Source of the DNA: Pyrrhosoma nymphula
Taxonomy: Eukaryota > Arthropoda > Insecta > Odonata > Coenagrionidae
Direction of reading: 5' to 3'
Assembly: GCA_963573305.1 (NCBI GenBank)
Contig: OY754331.1
Location: 69,925,275 to 69,989,274, forward strand
Length of the DNA: 64,000 nt
This document shows positions 11,661 to 23,850 of this stretch, piece after piece. Both the position numbers and the translations under genes were made by a program. Every line of letters starts with the position of its first letter. Positions within the stretch are counted from its first letter, which is position 1. The notes beneath the pieces were generated by a model. It did not search any database, was not told where the DNA came from, and saw only the letters and a list, made by a program, of their open reading frames with translations.

Positions 11661-14056
11661 TGCTTCAGCTTTTTCTTTCTAAGTGCACAGGATTGATTGA
11701 TGAGTGTGACACTTCCCCGAGAAGATGCCTTTACGTTGAATTTCCGCCAGGCATATTTACTAAGTTGGTTCATTTTTCGCTCTCCCGCGAACGAATCGCT
11801 TCAATCGTCCAATATGGGGTGATTATTATATTCTGTCCATATGTCCTTCTAGATTTGAGAACACGTTTAGAGAGTAAGTTCGAGCTTTGTCAACTTATGT
11901 GACCTAGAAAATTCAAATAAAAGTAGCCACTGCATCCATAATTGATAAAAAAATTCAACAGCACATGGTAGCATTTTTTGAGAAAGATGCTTTTGAACAA
12001 TGAATTAGGTTTCATGAATTTTGTAATTTAATTTCAATCTTTAATTCATCCTGCAGGACTTCACGCTAGATAAACATCCATGCCTTGAATACGGCTTGTT
12101 ACAATTTTCACGTATTATTCAGCGTAATTCTTCCATTCACTAAAATCACTAAAATTCAAATACAGAACGCGGTAGATCCAGCAGTAAAGTGCTGGAATTG
12201 GATTACCGCCTATCTTCAACATTTATCAAATTGGTGGCACAAGTGTTGAAAAGTATGTATAAGCGTCAGAGTACTCTGTGAACTAAAGTCCAACATACTT
12301 TATAATAGTAAACCGTAAAACAAAACGTTTGGCAAAAATGTTTAATGATCCTATAATTTTATTTGAAATTTTTGGAAATATATTTGAAGCATTAAATATG
12401 TTGCTAGTTACATTAAATATATCTCGCCAAATAATGGAAATAATTGAATGCTAAGAAATATTTTAGAAAAAGGTGCGATTTTTTTCTGTATTCTTAGAAC
12501 ATTTATTCTTTTTTTGTGGTATAACTGATCATAATATATAGGTCTGAAGCGACCACCAATTTATTAATGTGTCTCTAAATTTCCTCTTTACTTGAGAGTG
12601 ATAAATTTTCCTAATATCCTAATTGCTTGAAGTAAATCAATGGTTTATTGAAGGGTTTCCGGTCTCGTTGCATGAGGAAGTTTATTTTGCTGTTCGGTCT
12701 TCATTTCAATTTATTGGTAATTATGGATGATATGGCCTCCATCGATCCGACTCCTCCGTTATTATAGCGCATAAAGAATCGTGATCGAGTAAACACGCTT
12801 CAGAACGGAATATTCTTTTCGCGGAAATTGTTGGGTCGGGTGGGGGGAAGTGGGTCGAGATAGTAAAAAATTAACGCTTCTTTCCTTGATTTTATTGTAC
12901 CCAATGTTTTATAGTGCCACATCACACCACTGAGGCCGCCGCGCCACTTCAGTTATGTCATCACGCGATGGAATTAAGACAGCTGAATCCCATCCCGGTT
13001 CATTAGGAATGCGCCAATGTAACTACTCAAAAACCTTCTCGTGCAAAGTGTATTTCCCCCAGGTCAAATCGACTCGAGGAATCACGTGATTTTTATAAAC
13101 GAATCAAGTGAAATAACGTTAACGTGGAAATACTTTCCATTTAATTGGGAGGAATTACGTCCGGAAATTCGTCCTTTGAATCGCACGCATGTTTTCTATT
13201 AATGAATTTAAAGGTTTATTTGATGTAGGTATGCGTTATAATTTAATTTTTTTAAAGTCTTGTATATGTTATACATTTCAAATGAAGCCAATAAGAGACT
13301 TGCGATTATTTCTCAATGTATTTCCTAAAACCTTCTTTGCCTAACGGAGTTGCTTAGCAGTTTTATTCTTCTGTCATTTCAGCATATTAAAAAGAGGATA
13401 TTATGTCTAGATTTTTATAAGAACTATCGGGTAATTAAATCCGAAAAAGAGTTACTCTTGTCGGTATAATACATTAGCTTTGTTACTGTGCATTTGAAAT
13501 AAATATAATGTCATGTTCTGGTCACGTTTCCATCTTTAACTGTGTTGAGAATTCAGTGATCATGTTGCCTCGCGTTTCATTCAAGTTTCATTTATGTTTT
13601 TCGTTTTCGAGGATTGAATAAACGCCTGGACTACTCCACTGTCACTGCATTCATTGTGCTAATTCTGAGTAATATACGACATAATATCACTATGTAAGAA
13701 TCATATTCATGCACTGTGAAAATGTTTTTAAAATATTACATTTGATTGTGATTATGCCTTGTTTGAAGTATATCACTCCATTTGGCAGTGATAGGAAAGC
13801 TTGGTATAAGAACTGAAGAAATATTTCCCGCAGAATAGATTGAAATCCCCGAATAAGCCCCCATAATTAACGTAGTGATAGCACCATTTTCTTATGCGAA
13901 ACTTTGAAACATAAGGAAATCTGAGTCTTATACTCAACAATAAACTAATAATAAAAAAGGAGGAAGTTCGATGATATTGTTTTTTTATTTCTTAATATAA
14001 AAAACCTTGAGCAAGGTGAATATAAGGAGCATACTGTTTATAGCAATATATAGTAT
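11661..14056. other. AT-rich non-coding stretch
   Basis: AT-rich, with a slightly more GC-balanced section at about 12760-13140. No gene, RNA or repeat is recognised. Confidence 0.35.
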
Positions 14057-14333
14057 AATGATTTAAATAGTACGAAATGCTTTATGTTGTTTCGTTACTT
14101 AACCTTAAAATACTATACTTCCGCGTTTAAATATATGATATTTAAACACATTGCTGTAATTTCCGTGGCAAATAATCAGAGGTTTTTTGCAGTAAGTAGT
14201 GTGATTCACTACTTACTATAAAAAACCTCTGATTCTTTGTCCCGGAAATCACAGCAATGTGTGTAAGTGCCATAGATTTAAATGCGTAAGTATAGTATTT
14301 TAAGGAAAAGTGAAGAAACAACTTAAATCATTA
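14057..14333. mobile_element. long foldback element (MITE-like palindrome)
   Basis: The two halves are near reverse complements across the whole 277 bases. Matching blocks include taatgattta, gttgtttc, ccttaaaatactatactt, acacattgctgt and aatcagaggtttttt. The centre is an 11-bp perfect stem, agtaagtagtg (14191-14201) and cactacttact (14207-14217), around a 5-base loop. The left arm carries about 18 extra bases near 14068-14086. Full-length inverted symmetry without coding sequence is typical of foldback MITEs. No target-site duplication was resolved. Confidence 0.7.
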
Positions 14334-14650
14334 AGGCTCTCACTGAAAGGATGAATAGCCACTTTTGTTATATCGCTTCACCTCTCTTCTACCTCATTGG
14401 TTTTTTCTCAGATTAATGAATATTTCCTTATCTGCCTCTTTCATAATTTTTAAGCGTTCTTTTTGTTTATTCTTCCATCCGCAATAGCCCTGAACCTGGC
14501 ATGTGTAATTTTAATATTTTTCATGACGAAACAATTTTCATTTGGCCCGTTCCCCGTTTTGGTCGCCACCGATTTTCCTGCTCATAACCTCGCTTTCAAG
14601 CAACGGCAAATTACCGATTTTTCGTGTATTTTCATTAGTCTCTTTTGCTC

Positions 14651-15240
14651 CAATATCTACTTTCACTCTCCCCCCTCCTTCCTTATCCCCCGTCCAATGT
14701 TCGCGCGCTACGGCAGTGAACATTGGCGCGGACATTTGTTGGACGCGTGCGCTCTCAGCGCCGCACGGCGGACGAAACGTGCGGCCAAAGGGGAACGTTT
14801 TCAAATCCTGCCGTCCACATTGCGCGGAGCGTTGGCAGTTCATGAGTTTGGTGTTAGATGGCGGGGCAGGTTGTGTTTGGTGACCGCAAGGGAACCGATA
14901 TCGACCAGGTGTATTAGTAAGACTTCGTCTTGGGACGGACCACCCCCGCGATATACCTGCGTGCTTTCCCTCCTGCTCCCCCCCCTCCTTCTTACGGGAG
15001 GCACCTCTCTATTTTAATGTATGCAGCAGCATTTGAGGAGGACTGAGGAATTCTATCGCCCTGAAGGGAAAGAAAGGTGGCGGCTCTTCGAAGCGGTTTC
15101 AAAAGAGAGCGTGGGAAAAATTTCTCGTCTTAAACCCCTCCCGTTCCCGCCCCGTATGAATAATTTCCGTCTTTTCCGCTCCACACAAGAGATCTCTTTT
15201 TGCTTTCGGAGGTCAAGATAACGATCCCCGTGACCTCATG
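14651..15240. other. GC-rich island with the window's longest open frame
   Basis: From about 14690 to 15010 the sequence is strongly GC- and CpG-rich. It contains the longest stop-free frame in the window (14463-15017, plus), but that frame opens with TTG rather than ATG, shifts character half-way, and matches no family I know. Overlapping frames on the other strand are also open, as expected in GC-rich DNA. I interpret this as a CpG-rich regulatory or 5'-exon candidate rather than a protein. Confidence 0.4.
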
Positions 15241-16104
15241 CTCATCACGAGAGGAGAGGTCCTAGATGGATTTATGCACGAGTGAAAATTCACGAACGAC
15301 AGATAATTCACTGGCCCTCTAGTCACGTGGAAATAGAGCCGGTTCTTTTGTCCTACAAAAGCTATATTTTTTATGATCTAGACGTAATCCCTTTTCCAAA
15401 CATGAAGTACATTCTCTAACAGAATTGATTCATGATCACATTTTATTCTCCGATTTAAGTATTTTGGCATTATAAGTGCAATTTAAAGAAAATCATTATA
15501 ATTAGCAAGTGTTTTTTTACAAGAAGTTTTCCATCTCGAAATTAATCCTTGATCAATTTGCCTCTGTGGTCATATCTGCTTGAAACTTAGCAACTATATA
15601 TGCATTGTGTCATTTTATATACTTTTAAGTTCGTGCAACATTAATTTTCTATTAATTGTTTCTTCATTTCATTTTATACGCATTCTTTATCATAAACAAT
15701 GACCAAAATCTATGCATGTGAAAATAACAAACCGATGTAGGGTGTGATGTATTTTTTCGGATATTTATTGAGGGTGTAAGAGAAAATTTTTTTTTTACCT
15801 AGCGTTTTATGATGCAATTTTGATCTTGGGTAACGAAAGTCAGACAAACGTTTATGTCAGGTTTCCAGGCCATAAAGAAGAAAGGAATGAGAATCTCAAA
15901 GGCCAATTATGTGCCTTTACGTATCCTTGTGTATCCTAGTAAATGACCTTATTGAATGACATTAGTCTCAGATTGATGAGAAGGGTAGTCAAAAATTGAG
16001 AACATACTGTTCGTTGTAGACTTGCTTTTCTGGTAGCTCTAGCTACTAAGGTTATATCGCATTGCTTGGCTTAAGACCTCAACCCTAATGCAAACTAAAC
16101 TTTC
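15241..16104. other. AT-rich non-coding stretch
   Basis: Nothing recognised apart from a few homopolymer T runs. Confidence 0.35.
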
Positions 16105-16190
16105 ATGTTCGAGGCTAGGTTTGAACCTTAAACCCTTTGGCTGCCAGGTTGGCGCGTGTTGGCCTATCCCATGCGGCCTCCGTGAATGTA
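16105..16190 (-). mobile_element. tRNA-derived SINE head fragment
   Basis: On the minus strand the segment contains ggccgcatgggataggcc near an A-box position and, about 35 bases further, aaggttcaaacctagc, which fits the RNA polymerase III B-box consensus GGTTCRANNCC. The spacing is tRNA-like, but no full cloverleaf with a sound anticodon arm can be drawn by eye. A decayed SINE is more likely than a tRNA gene. Confidence 0.4.
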
Positions 16191-16534
16191 GTATTTTAAA
16201 TTTTGGGTATGAAGCTGGTAGGCATTGAGGGTAATGATTGAGATAACGCTATTAAGAGAGAGGATTAAACATCTCTCATCCGGAAAAAAGAGGACCTATT
16301 TGGTGTTTTATTCGCCTACCAATAGTCATGCGGTGGAAATAGTAAAGGAAACACAGCGTTATTAACCTGAACCCGATTTGTGGCAGGATTGTTTGACTTG
16401 GAAGCAATAACTGTACAAGGTAATGTAAGGGAATATTTTTTCAAGCTTAGACGTTGTTAATTTATTTTGGTGATTATTTATATTTTTTATCTATGAAACT
16501 TCTCCGGAATCAGCCTACTAGGCTTATTATAGAT

Positions 16535-16745
16535 GTATTACAGAGCAGGCTTATAGAGTGTCTTAATATATAATCCGGGACGAACACAAACAACCACGTC
16601 CTAGGTGGTGAGAAATTCACCCATGCGGGACTCGAGCCCGCGATCCTAGAGACGTCCTTGCCTAGGGATCTTAGGGAGCCCGCGATCCCATACGATGACT
16701 TTACATCACCACCACTAGCGCCGCCCCCAAAATCAGCTACCATCA
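16535..16745 (-). mobile_element. tRNA-derived SINE fragment
   Basis: On the minus strand a B-box match GGCTCGAGTCC lies at 16628-16638 inside a perfect T-arm-like stem (cgcgggctcgagtcccgc), followed by a tail reading gggtgaatttctcaccacc. Upstream there is a duplicated gatcgcgggctc block about 50 bases apart and a possible A-box (tggtagctgattttgg). A tRNA-like head followed by a longer unrelated body is the structure of a SINE. An intact tRNA gene is ruled out by the extra spacing. Confidence 0.5.
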
Positions 16746-18235
16746 CAGGGGGATGTATTTAAAAAAAAGACGGGAAAAAGAAGAATATAATGAGTGAGGT
16801 TAGAGATGAATCACTCGAGTTTGGGACATGGTTTGTATTGCAGAACAGCACCCAATGACCTGTTACAAATGGGAATTGTGATTCTCTTGTTTTTATTTGG
16901 TGTTTTAAAACTCACCTGGGTGAAAAAAGAAGGAAGATTTAACGCAACGCACAGAAATTGGACGCAAAGCCTTAACAAGGTATGTTGTTCATGAGGGTGG
17001 AGAATTAGCTTTATACAGTAATGAATTTTAATGTTCGGGTACTGTCCATGTCATGTCTACAATCTAAGTAAGGGAAAACAGAGGATTCCCAGAGTTCTAC
17101 TTTCTCACGTCCTCGGGCTTATGAAAACCTTTCTATGTAATCTGGCCTAGTTACACTTGTTCCCTCTGGTAAGTGCATACCAGTTTCTAATTACTCTGCA
17201 TTACATTATGCAAGCCCGGCGAACTTTCTCCAAATTTCCACGTGAATAGTGGGAATCCCCATCGTGGTCGCTCTCCAGCGGGAGCAAACCGTAATTTGAG
17301 CAACAACGTTTCATGCCGAGGGAACTAACTCCGGTGCCATTTCGCCGGCAGGGTAATGAGTTTGCCCGGGTGAATCTATTATTAGACACACTTTGACATA
17401 TTAAAGTGAGAGAGTAGAAAGTTGTCGCTAGTTTTAAATAGCTGTGTCACGTGCGGGACGAGCATATTTGATTTTTGCGACCATTCCACTCAGTATGTCG
17501 CGATATTCATAGCAATTTGATTGGCCATCATCAAGGCTCCACCTAGTCGGTGCCACACCTTTAATGATTTTGTATCTTTTTACTAATAACTTTCGTCAAA
17601 ACATTATCAAATGAGCTTTTCCTAGGTCTTTCTTTTCTTTACAGTACAAAAATTTACCCTCTAATATATTTTCTAAGTACATGTGTTGTGTCTTATATGG
17701 TGGTGAACACATTTTTTCCTCCTTTACTCCATCATATTTATGTACTTCTTTTCTTCTTGTGCGTCCTTAAATGCTCGTATTTGTCTCTATTATCCACCTT
17801 GTCGTATTTAGTCTTCCATAGATCCACATTTCCATTGTTTCTAATATGAAATTTTCCTGTTTTACTGATGTCCAACTCTCTTAGCCTCATTACAATGCCC
17901 TTAATCTCCGCTATTATCCAACTTAGTATTCATATTTTGGCGCAAATGTCTATTTGCTTGATGTATAAAAAGCAACGATAGTTTAACTGAATCAATTTTG
18001 TTTCACTGTGCTTAAGATCTGAAATTTCCTCTTCGCCATCAAGCGCTATGACATTTGCAATTTTACTCTGTTTCCAGTTTTTATCGGCCATTTATGTTTC
18101 ACATTGCTATAGTATATCATGAAGTTAACCGATGAGAGCGACTAAAAAGGTCTTTTACTGACTATTTAGTATTTATAATCTAAAAATGACAATCTTGGGA
18201 AAATTATCTCAAAAAAACTTATTTAGGTGAAGTTC
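16746..18235. other. non-coding stretch
   Basis: A GC-balanced patch at about 17200-17390 has a 62-codon minus-strand frame with no family match. The block 17590-17940 is pyrimidine-rich on the plus strand and, read on the minus strand, has short LINE-like charged peptides, but they are too weak to call. Confidence 0.3.
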
Positions 18236-18321
18236 GTGCGATATTCCACAGAGGAAAAATCATTCGCTTTGACCGGGATCTCGGTCAAGGCGAATTATTT
18301 ATACTCTGTGGAATATCGCAC
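18236..18321. repeat. 86-bp foldback hairpin
   Basis: The outer arms gtgcgatattccacagag and ctctgtggaatatcgcac are perfect 18-base complements. The inner arms ttgaccg and cggtcaa are also perfect around a ggatct loop. The intervening segments (aatcattcgc and gcgaattat) pair imperfectly. The whole can fold into one long stem. It resembles a solo foldback or MITE remnant; a structured RNA precursor is a less likely alternative. Confidence 0.65.
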
Positions 18322-20280
18322 TAATGTGTACTTGTGGGTGACTCCGTAAAAGTTTATACCGTAGCTAGACACGGTATCCTCAAAATGTGTTGGGTTAAGT
18401 TGATTAGTTGGCCCTTTCCAACTGTATTGCAATAGAGAAGTTGTCTTACCTCTGTTCCATTTAAGGAAAAGTGATTGATTTCTAAGTATATTGTATTATT
18501 TGAAGAAGAAATGACTTCTCCCACAACTATTAACGTAATATTTTTAAATGTCTATGGTAATATAATTAAAAACAGCTTTTTTCCCAGAAATAAGTTGATT
18601 ATTCTGATTCGTTGACGTTTTTCATCATTAAACAATCATATTGATTTAAAAAATCTAGGATAATAGGCCTTTAAAACGAGTACGAGCCAGAAGCTCGCAA
18701 AAAAACTACGACGAACTCATCACCTGGAGTTTTCATCCATCAATGTCGTCTCTCAATCGGGGTTGCAACTTTCCAAGTTTAATGAAAACGTAAATTACAG
18801 TGACGGATACCACAAGCCCATAAATGTGGGTAGATTGAAAAAATCAGATAGGTCGTTTCTAAGTAACGCAGTAGGGTTTTCCTAGACCCCTTAAGGTATC
18901 CCTATCCGTTTATGGTGCTTACATCCTTGGTAATTCAGTATCAAATGAGATTAATTTATGAATTTTTTTCCTTATCAGCTATTCTAAACTTAAAGCAGCA
19001 TTTATTTTTTGGAATTTTGACATTTTTTATCTGCAGAAACCGAGAAAATTTAATCTGATGGTGTTAAAGCCGGTATTATACCTACGTGAAGGATGATCGT
19101 GTAAAATGTCTGTTAAAATCTATTTCTCAAGGTGAAATTTTCGACTAGGCATGTTTTTTGCTTTGCGTTCGAAGGAATGATATGATTGACGTCTTAAGGA
19201 ACTCTTTACAACAACAATTGCGGACGTTTTCATTTATTGATCAAATATCTGCGTCCGGTGGATTTTGGCTTCTCAAATCAGTGTATAAGGTAGAGAATTC
19301 TGCGGAAAGAAGCTGAAACCACTAAATCTGCTTTAATTTCTAAATATACCCCTTCGTGATTCCCTTCGTCGTAATAGGAAATGCTAAATCGGCTATTTTC
19401 AAGATCTATGACAATTTGAGTTTTAATTTGTTTATCCAAATGTTAAATTTTTGCCAAACAAAAATTTTCGCCATGTATTTTCCATTCAGCTTACTGTTCA
19501 TGGAACAGATGTTCGTTCGTTCTATTTTGAGAAATGTCTATATGAAATCCCGCATGGTACAATACTTTATTGCGATTTATAGCATGGATTTTATTTAATA
19601 ACCTGAGTAGTTATCCCGTATTATCAAACATCAATCTGTATATTCGGTACGGGTCTTAAATTCGTAGACTCATTTATATGACCTAGTTCAACAAAAATAG
19701 TACTACGTTGATTAAATGTGTAATTTTTCCAAAATTCTCCCTGGCTCTGGAATGATTTCCATTTATATTGTTTTCATGCAATCGGCTCGTCCTACACTAC
19801 TTTAATTATCCATTAACGAATGTAGGTTGTCAAAGGGTCTAATAATCATGAGGGAATAATACCGAATCAATTGCAACTTGTAATCAATCGACTGAATTGT
19901 ATTCCTAAGTAGTTCTTAGCATGCATTTCATTGCATTGTATTAACTAAGCTTGTAGTGAACTTTCGTTTGTTGACACGCAAAACGAAAAATATAACGCGA
20001 TGGCTATTAAAGAGCCGAATATCTCTCATACTCTGGAAGGGATTGGTAATCACACGTGCATTCGAACTTTCAGAGAGCATCATTTTATTTTAAATTTAAT
20101 AAAGAGCATTTAGTAAGCAAATTTTTAGCCAATCATTAGACATTCTAACTTTTTTTAAACATTTTTCACGTGAAGCGTCTTATAAATCAACAGGGATGGG
20201 TAGCTGCGATACGACAAAATGTTTTTTTTATCAAAGATGTGTAAATATTACAACTGCTATAAGGGGTGTCAGAGCGGGTC
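18322..20280. other. AT-rich non-coding stretch
   Basis: No gene or repeat recognised. An 80-codon frame at 19356-19598 is hydrophobic and AT-driven, with no family match. Confidence 0.35.
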
Positions 20281-20324
20281 ATGTGCTGTTCGAAGACGAG
20301 AGGTTGAAAAAGTCATCATGGAAT

Positions 20325-20338
20325 TGATGACGTCATCA
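20325..20338. promoter_or_regulatory. CRE-like palindrome
   Basis: The perfect 14-base palindrome tgatgacgtcatca contains TGACGTCA, the CREB/ATF binding consensus. It sits in an otherwise unremarkable non-coding stretch. A single short motif match is weak evidence of function. Confidence 0.3.
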
Positions 20339-23300
20339 CACATAATAAATGGCCGCAAAGTATGGGCATAAAATCACGTGTCATCGCCTGGCGTCTAATC
20401 AGTGGAAGTCAACGTAGAATCATGCGAGAAGCTCACTTGTGAATTCTTTTGAAAGCGAATTGATCGCTATAAGGAATTAAAATAAAAAACAAGTTGCTTT
20501 CGTTAAAGTCGAAAATTTTTATTTAATTTAAGTGGTGAAATACTGTCAAATGTGTGCATTTCAGGGAATATATCTCAACATCTCAAAAATAAGAAATTAA
20601 ATAACTGCATGAGGAGGTTACAGCATGGATATTTTGAAACTAAGAAGCCCAGAATTTCTTCCGAAAAACGCTTCTCGTAATAAGCACATTCGGCACTGTT
20701 GGGGACACATTCTGTCAATTTTTTCTCCTTCTTAATAAAAAAATTGCCACATTCATTTTAGCTTCACTTTCCAATCATTAGCATAGCTTATAGCATTATA
20801 ATTCATGTCAAATCGAGAAATTCATGACGATGGGATATTCACCTATTCTTCCTTATTTATAACTAAGTAGGCGCACAGCCTATACCGTTGCTTTATCCGT
20901 AGATTTCGAAGAAAGACTACCTAGGGTAGGAAGGGGGAAAAGGTTTTTTGAAAAACTAAAAAATTACTGTAACGTTTTTAGTATGAAATAAAATGCATTC
21001 GCTAAAATTTATTATACTTTCTATGTGTAGGTACTACCAAAAACTTTTGCTTTAATGATTTTTGATAACACCAACCTCTCAACAGCTCAAGGGGTGGAAA
21101 ATATTGAGTTTTTCTAACAAAAAAATTATAACTTCATTATTAGGCACAATATCAGATTCGTTTTTAAGTTATTGAGGATCTTCTAAATATTATCTAAAGC
21201 TTTGGTCTGGAACAATTGTTGATATAACTAACCCTTCACTGCAAGGGGTGGGCAAAATGAGCTGAGTCTATACAAAAAAAACAACGAAATGTACCTGTGT
21301 CTCTTAAGGGATTTTTATGATGTAGGCATTATTCCTTCACAAAAGATGAAGTGCACTCTCTAAAATGATTGATCGCATATCAATGCCGGTCTAATCACAA
21401 AATTCATTTCGAAGAGATGTTTTTCCGCCCCTGTTTAGTTATGACCGAAACAGGCCTATAGTCTCTCCCGTTTTCTTCTCCGCATGGTGCGATTACGTGT
21501 CTTCCCTTTCAACCGCCTGGGCGCTCGTTCCCCAAAATCCGACTTAATCCCGTTTTCCGGTTGATTTCCCCGGCGGAAGTTTTTTAAGGATATTTACAAA
21601 AATTTGTGTAAAACAAGCTCAATACAGTAAGGGAATCACCTGAATGCCGATGGTGAAAACTAATTTTTTTATTTCCCATCGTACTTTTCGAGTGGAGATG
21701 GCGTTCTGATTTGGATTCAATTGGCGGGAAGGAATTTTGGGCTCGAGCCAAATGAAAATTGGTGTGGAATATCCTGGCGTGTGGAATTCATACTTTTTGT
21801 CTCAGTTCTTGGTCATGGTTTGCGAGTTTACTTAACATACGTTTATTGATGTCCCAAGAAAAGTATGGAATAACATCGTGAAACTATTATCACATGTGTG
21901 AAGTCGTAAATATCCTCCAAGCCAAGAATAAACCTCTTTTTCTTGGCCCAATTGTCATTTTTCAGCTGCCCATATCCTTTAAACCCTTTAAACTCACCAA
22001 TCAGTCTATCTTTATTCCCTTTACTTCCTCGTGTATTTGAAACTATAAGATTCTCTTTTTCGCCGTCTCCTTATATTTCACGCAACCTTTCAATGTTTCA
22101 AATGACTTTTTCTGTCATTATTTTTACATTCGACCTCCAACTTCACCTCTCTCGCTCTCTCTTGCCTCATATGAGTCCTTAACCGGCTTTTTTGAGCCTG
22201 ACATACGTTCTCAACTCATCTCTAAGATCCGCCAAAGGCTTCACCCATATTATCTTGCAAAATACTATGAGTAATATTTACCATGAATCCATATTTAATT
22301 CTTTACTACCCCACGCATAGTTTATTACACCAATCGAATTCGACCGTCATGACATCATTTTTTAAATCTCAATTTTCAATTTGCATTTTCTTAAAATGAC
22401 GATGTAACCGTCTAACAAGATTTGTTTAGGAAATACATATTGCAATGTTTATTTCTTCATTAGGAATATTTTTATGGAATGAATGAGGAGAGCATAAGAA
22501 CAATAAGTGAAGGAAACCATCCCCTGTTAACAACAAAATAAGAATGGCATTCATAACAGAGTTATACCTATGGCGTGAAGGATGCTGGAAATGACAAACG
22601 CAGTAAATAAAAACATCAAATAATTATTAATGCTGCAACATTCCTCAAAAAGTGTTGCTTTAATATATCATGTCAACTATGAGTAAGCTACATGATACTT
22701 TTTTTAACTAATTCTTGTATTTACCGAATGCAGTCGAAAATGCGGTAAATGGCGCCTCTGTTGTCTGTACTCCAAGATATTCCGCAGAACTCTTACTCTG
22801 GAGACCACGCACTCACTTGAAGCTTGTAGTTTGTGTTATATACGGACAAATGGAGATAAATGCAACCACTTTGCTTCGCAGTGGATGATGAAGCGCATAT
22901 AGTGCCTCTCCCAAGGCGGTAACGAAGCTCATAGCTTAACGTTCCGTTCAACGGATGTAGTACGATGTAGTGTTATTCACACTACTCCCATAGGACGGCG
23001 CAGAAAGTCCTTCTCCATCGGTAATCAGGCTTGGAGCCTTCAGGATGTGGAAATGAACTCGGCGTTGTCGTCATGCTCTCGTTATTACTTTGCGTGGTAC
23101 TGCACGATAATCCACCGGATGTATGACGTATCCATGGTAACATGTTTACACGTCTTCCGTTATTAATAAAAAGAGAAGTCTGAGTTCTGCAACGTTTTTA
23201 TGCAACGCTCAACTTTCTTCATGAACAGTTTGTTGGAAAACTTACAATTTTTTCACAATAATAAACGTCGCCATCCCCCAGGTAATACGCTACTTTTTGT

Positions 23301-23424
23301 ATATGTTAAGTCTCATGTTCGACTCCTGATCATTCACGTCATCTACCGTAATAAATGCATGTAGAGATATATTTTATCTTTTTCAGACTTCGTTTCTCTT
23401 TCTTACTCTTACTCCCATGGCTAT
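20339..23424. other. non-coding stretch with mixed composition
   Basis: Mostly AT-rich. Patches at about 21420-21800 and 22740-23160 are more GC-balanced and lack recognisable coding sequence. The block 21940-22180 is pyrimidine-rich on the plus strand with an unassigned 79-codon frame. Confidence 0.3.
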
Positions 23425-23850
23425 CTATACACAGGCTGGGATTAGGCATCCCCAACAATTGACCTCCATCATTCCCTGTCTACTGCTTCATCCACTGTTC
23501 CCCCAGCCGGTTGATATCTGTCTTACCTCCATCCCACCATCTTCATTAGGTCTTCCAGGTAGACTTATTCCTTCTAGTCTTCTTGCTTTTAGTCTTCCAA
23601 GGCCTCCTTCCTTTAGAAGTGTACTCTGCTCACTTCGCATCCAACCAGCCTATCTAATTGTTGTTGTTCTTAGGCACGCTACTCTATCATGGTCTTTGTA
23701 AAGATCTATCATGTCATTGTTGTGTTTGCCTCTCCACATCCCGTTTCGTTTGTAGGGGCCAAAGACTTTTCTCAGGATTTGGTTTTCAAATAAAATAAGT
23801 TTTCTTCCTTCGCTCTTGTTCATCATCCATGTTTCTGCACCGTGAAAAAT
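23425..23850 (-). mobile_element. non-LTR retrotransposon reverse-transcriptase C-terminal fragment
   Basis: Read on the minus strand from 23840, one nearly uninterrupted frame begins GAETWMMNKSEGRKLILFEN and continues with QILRKVFGPYKRNGMWRGKH, then NNDMIDLYKD and, after a single stop, AGWMRSEQST. This is the well-known post-RT segment of invertebrate LINEs: Y/GAETW, ...L..FE...LRKIFGP......W..R.N.E...LY, then AGH..RM. It ends near SLPGRPNEDGGMEVRQ, the usual GRP..RW...V.  position. One or two stops interrupt it, so it is a pseudogene fragment of a family different from copies 2345 and 29488. Confidence 0.8.

Noticed and set aside
14463..15017. Longest open frame in the window (184 codons, plus)
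   Set aside because: It opens with TTG, crosses an abrupt AT-to-GC shift, matches no family, and is overlapped by equally open frames on both strands, as expected for GC-rich DNA.
17590..17940. Possible LINE segment on the minus strand
   Set aside because: Only short Lys/Asp-rich peptides are readable, with no reverse-transcriptase or C-terminal landmark motif.
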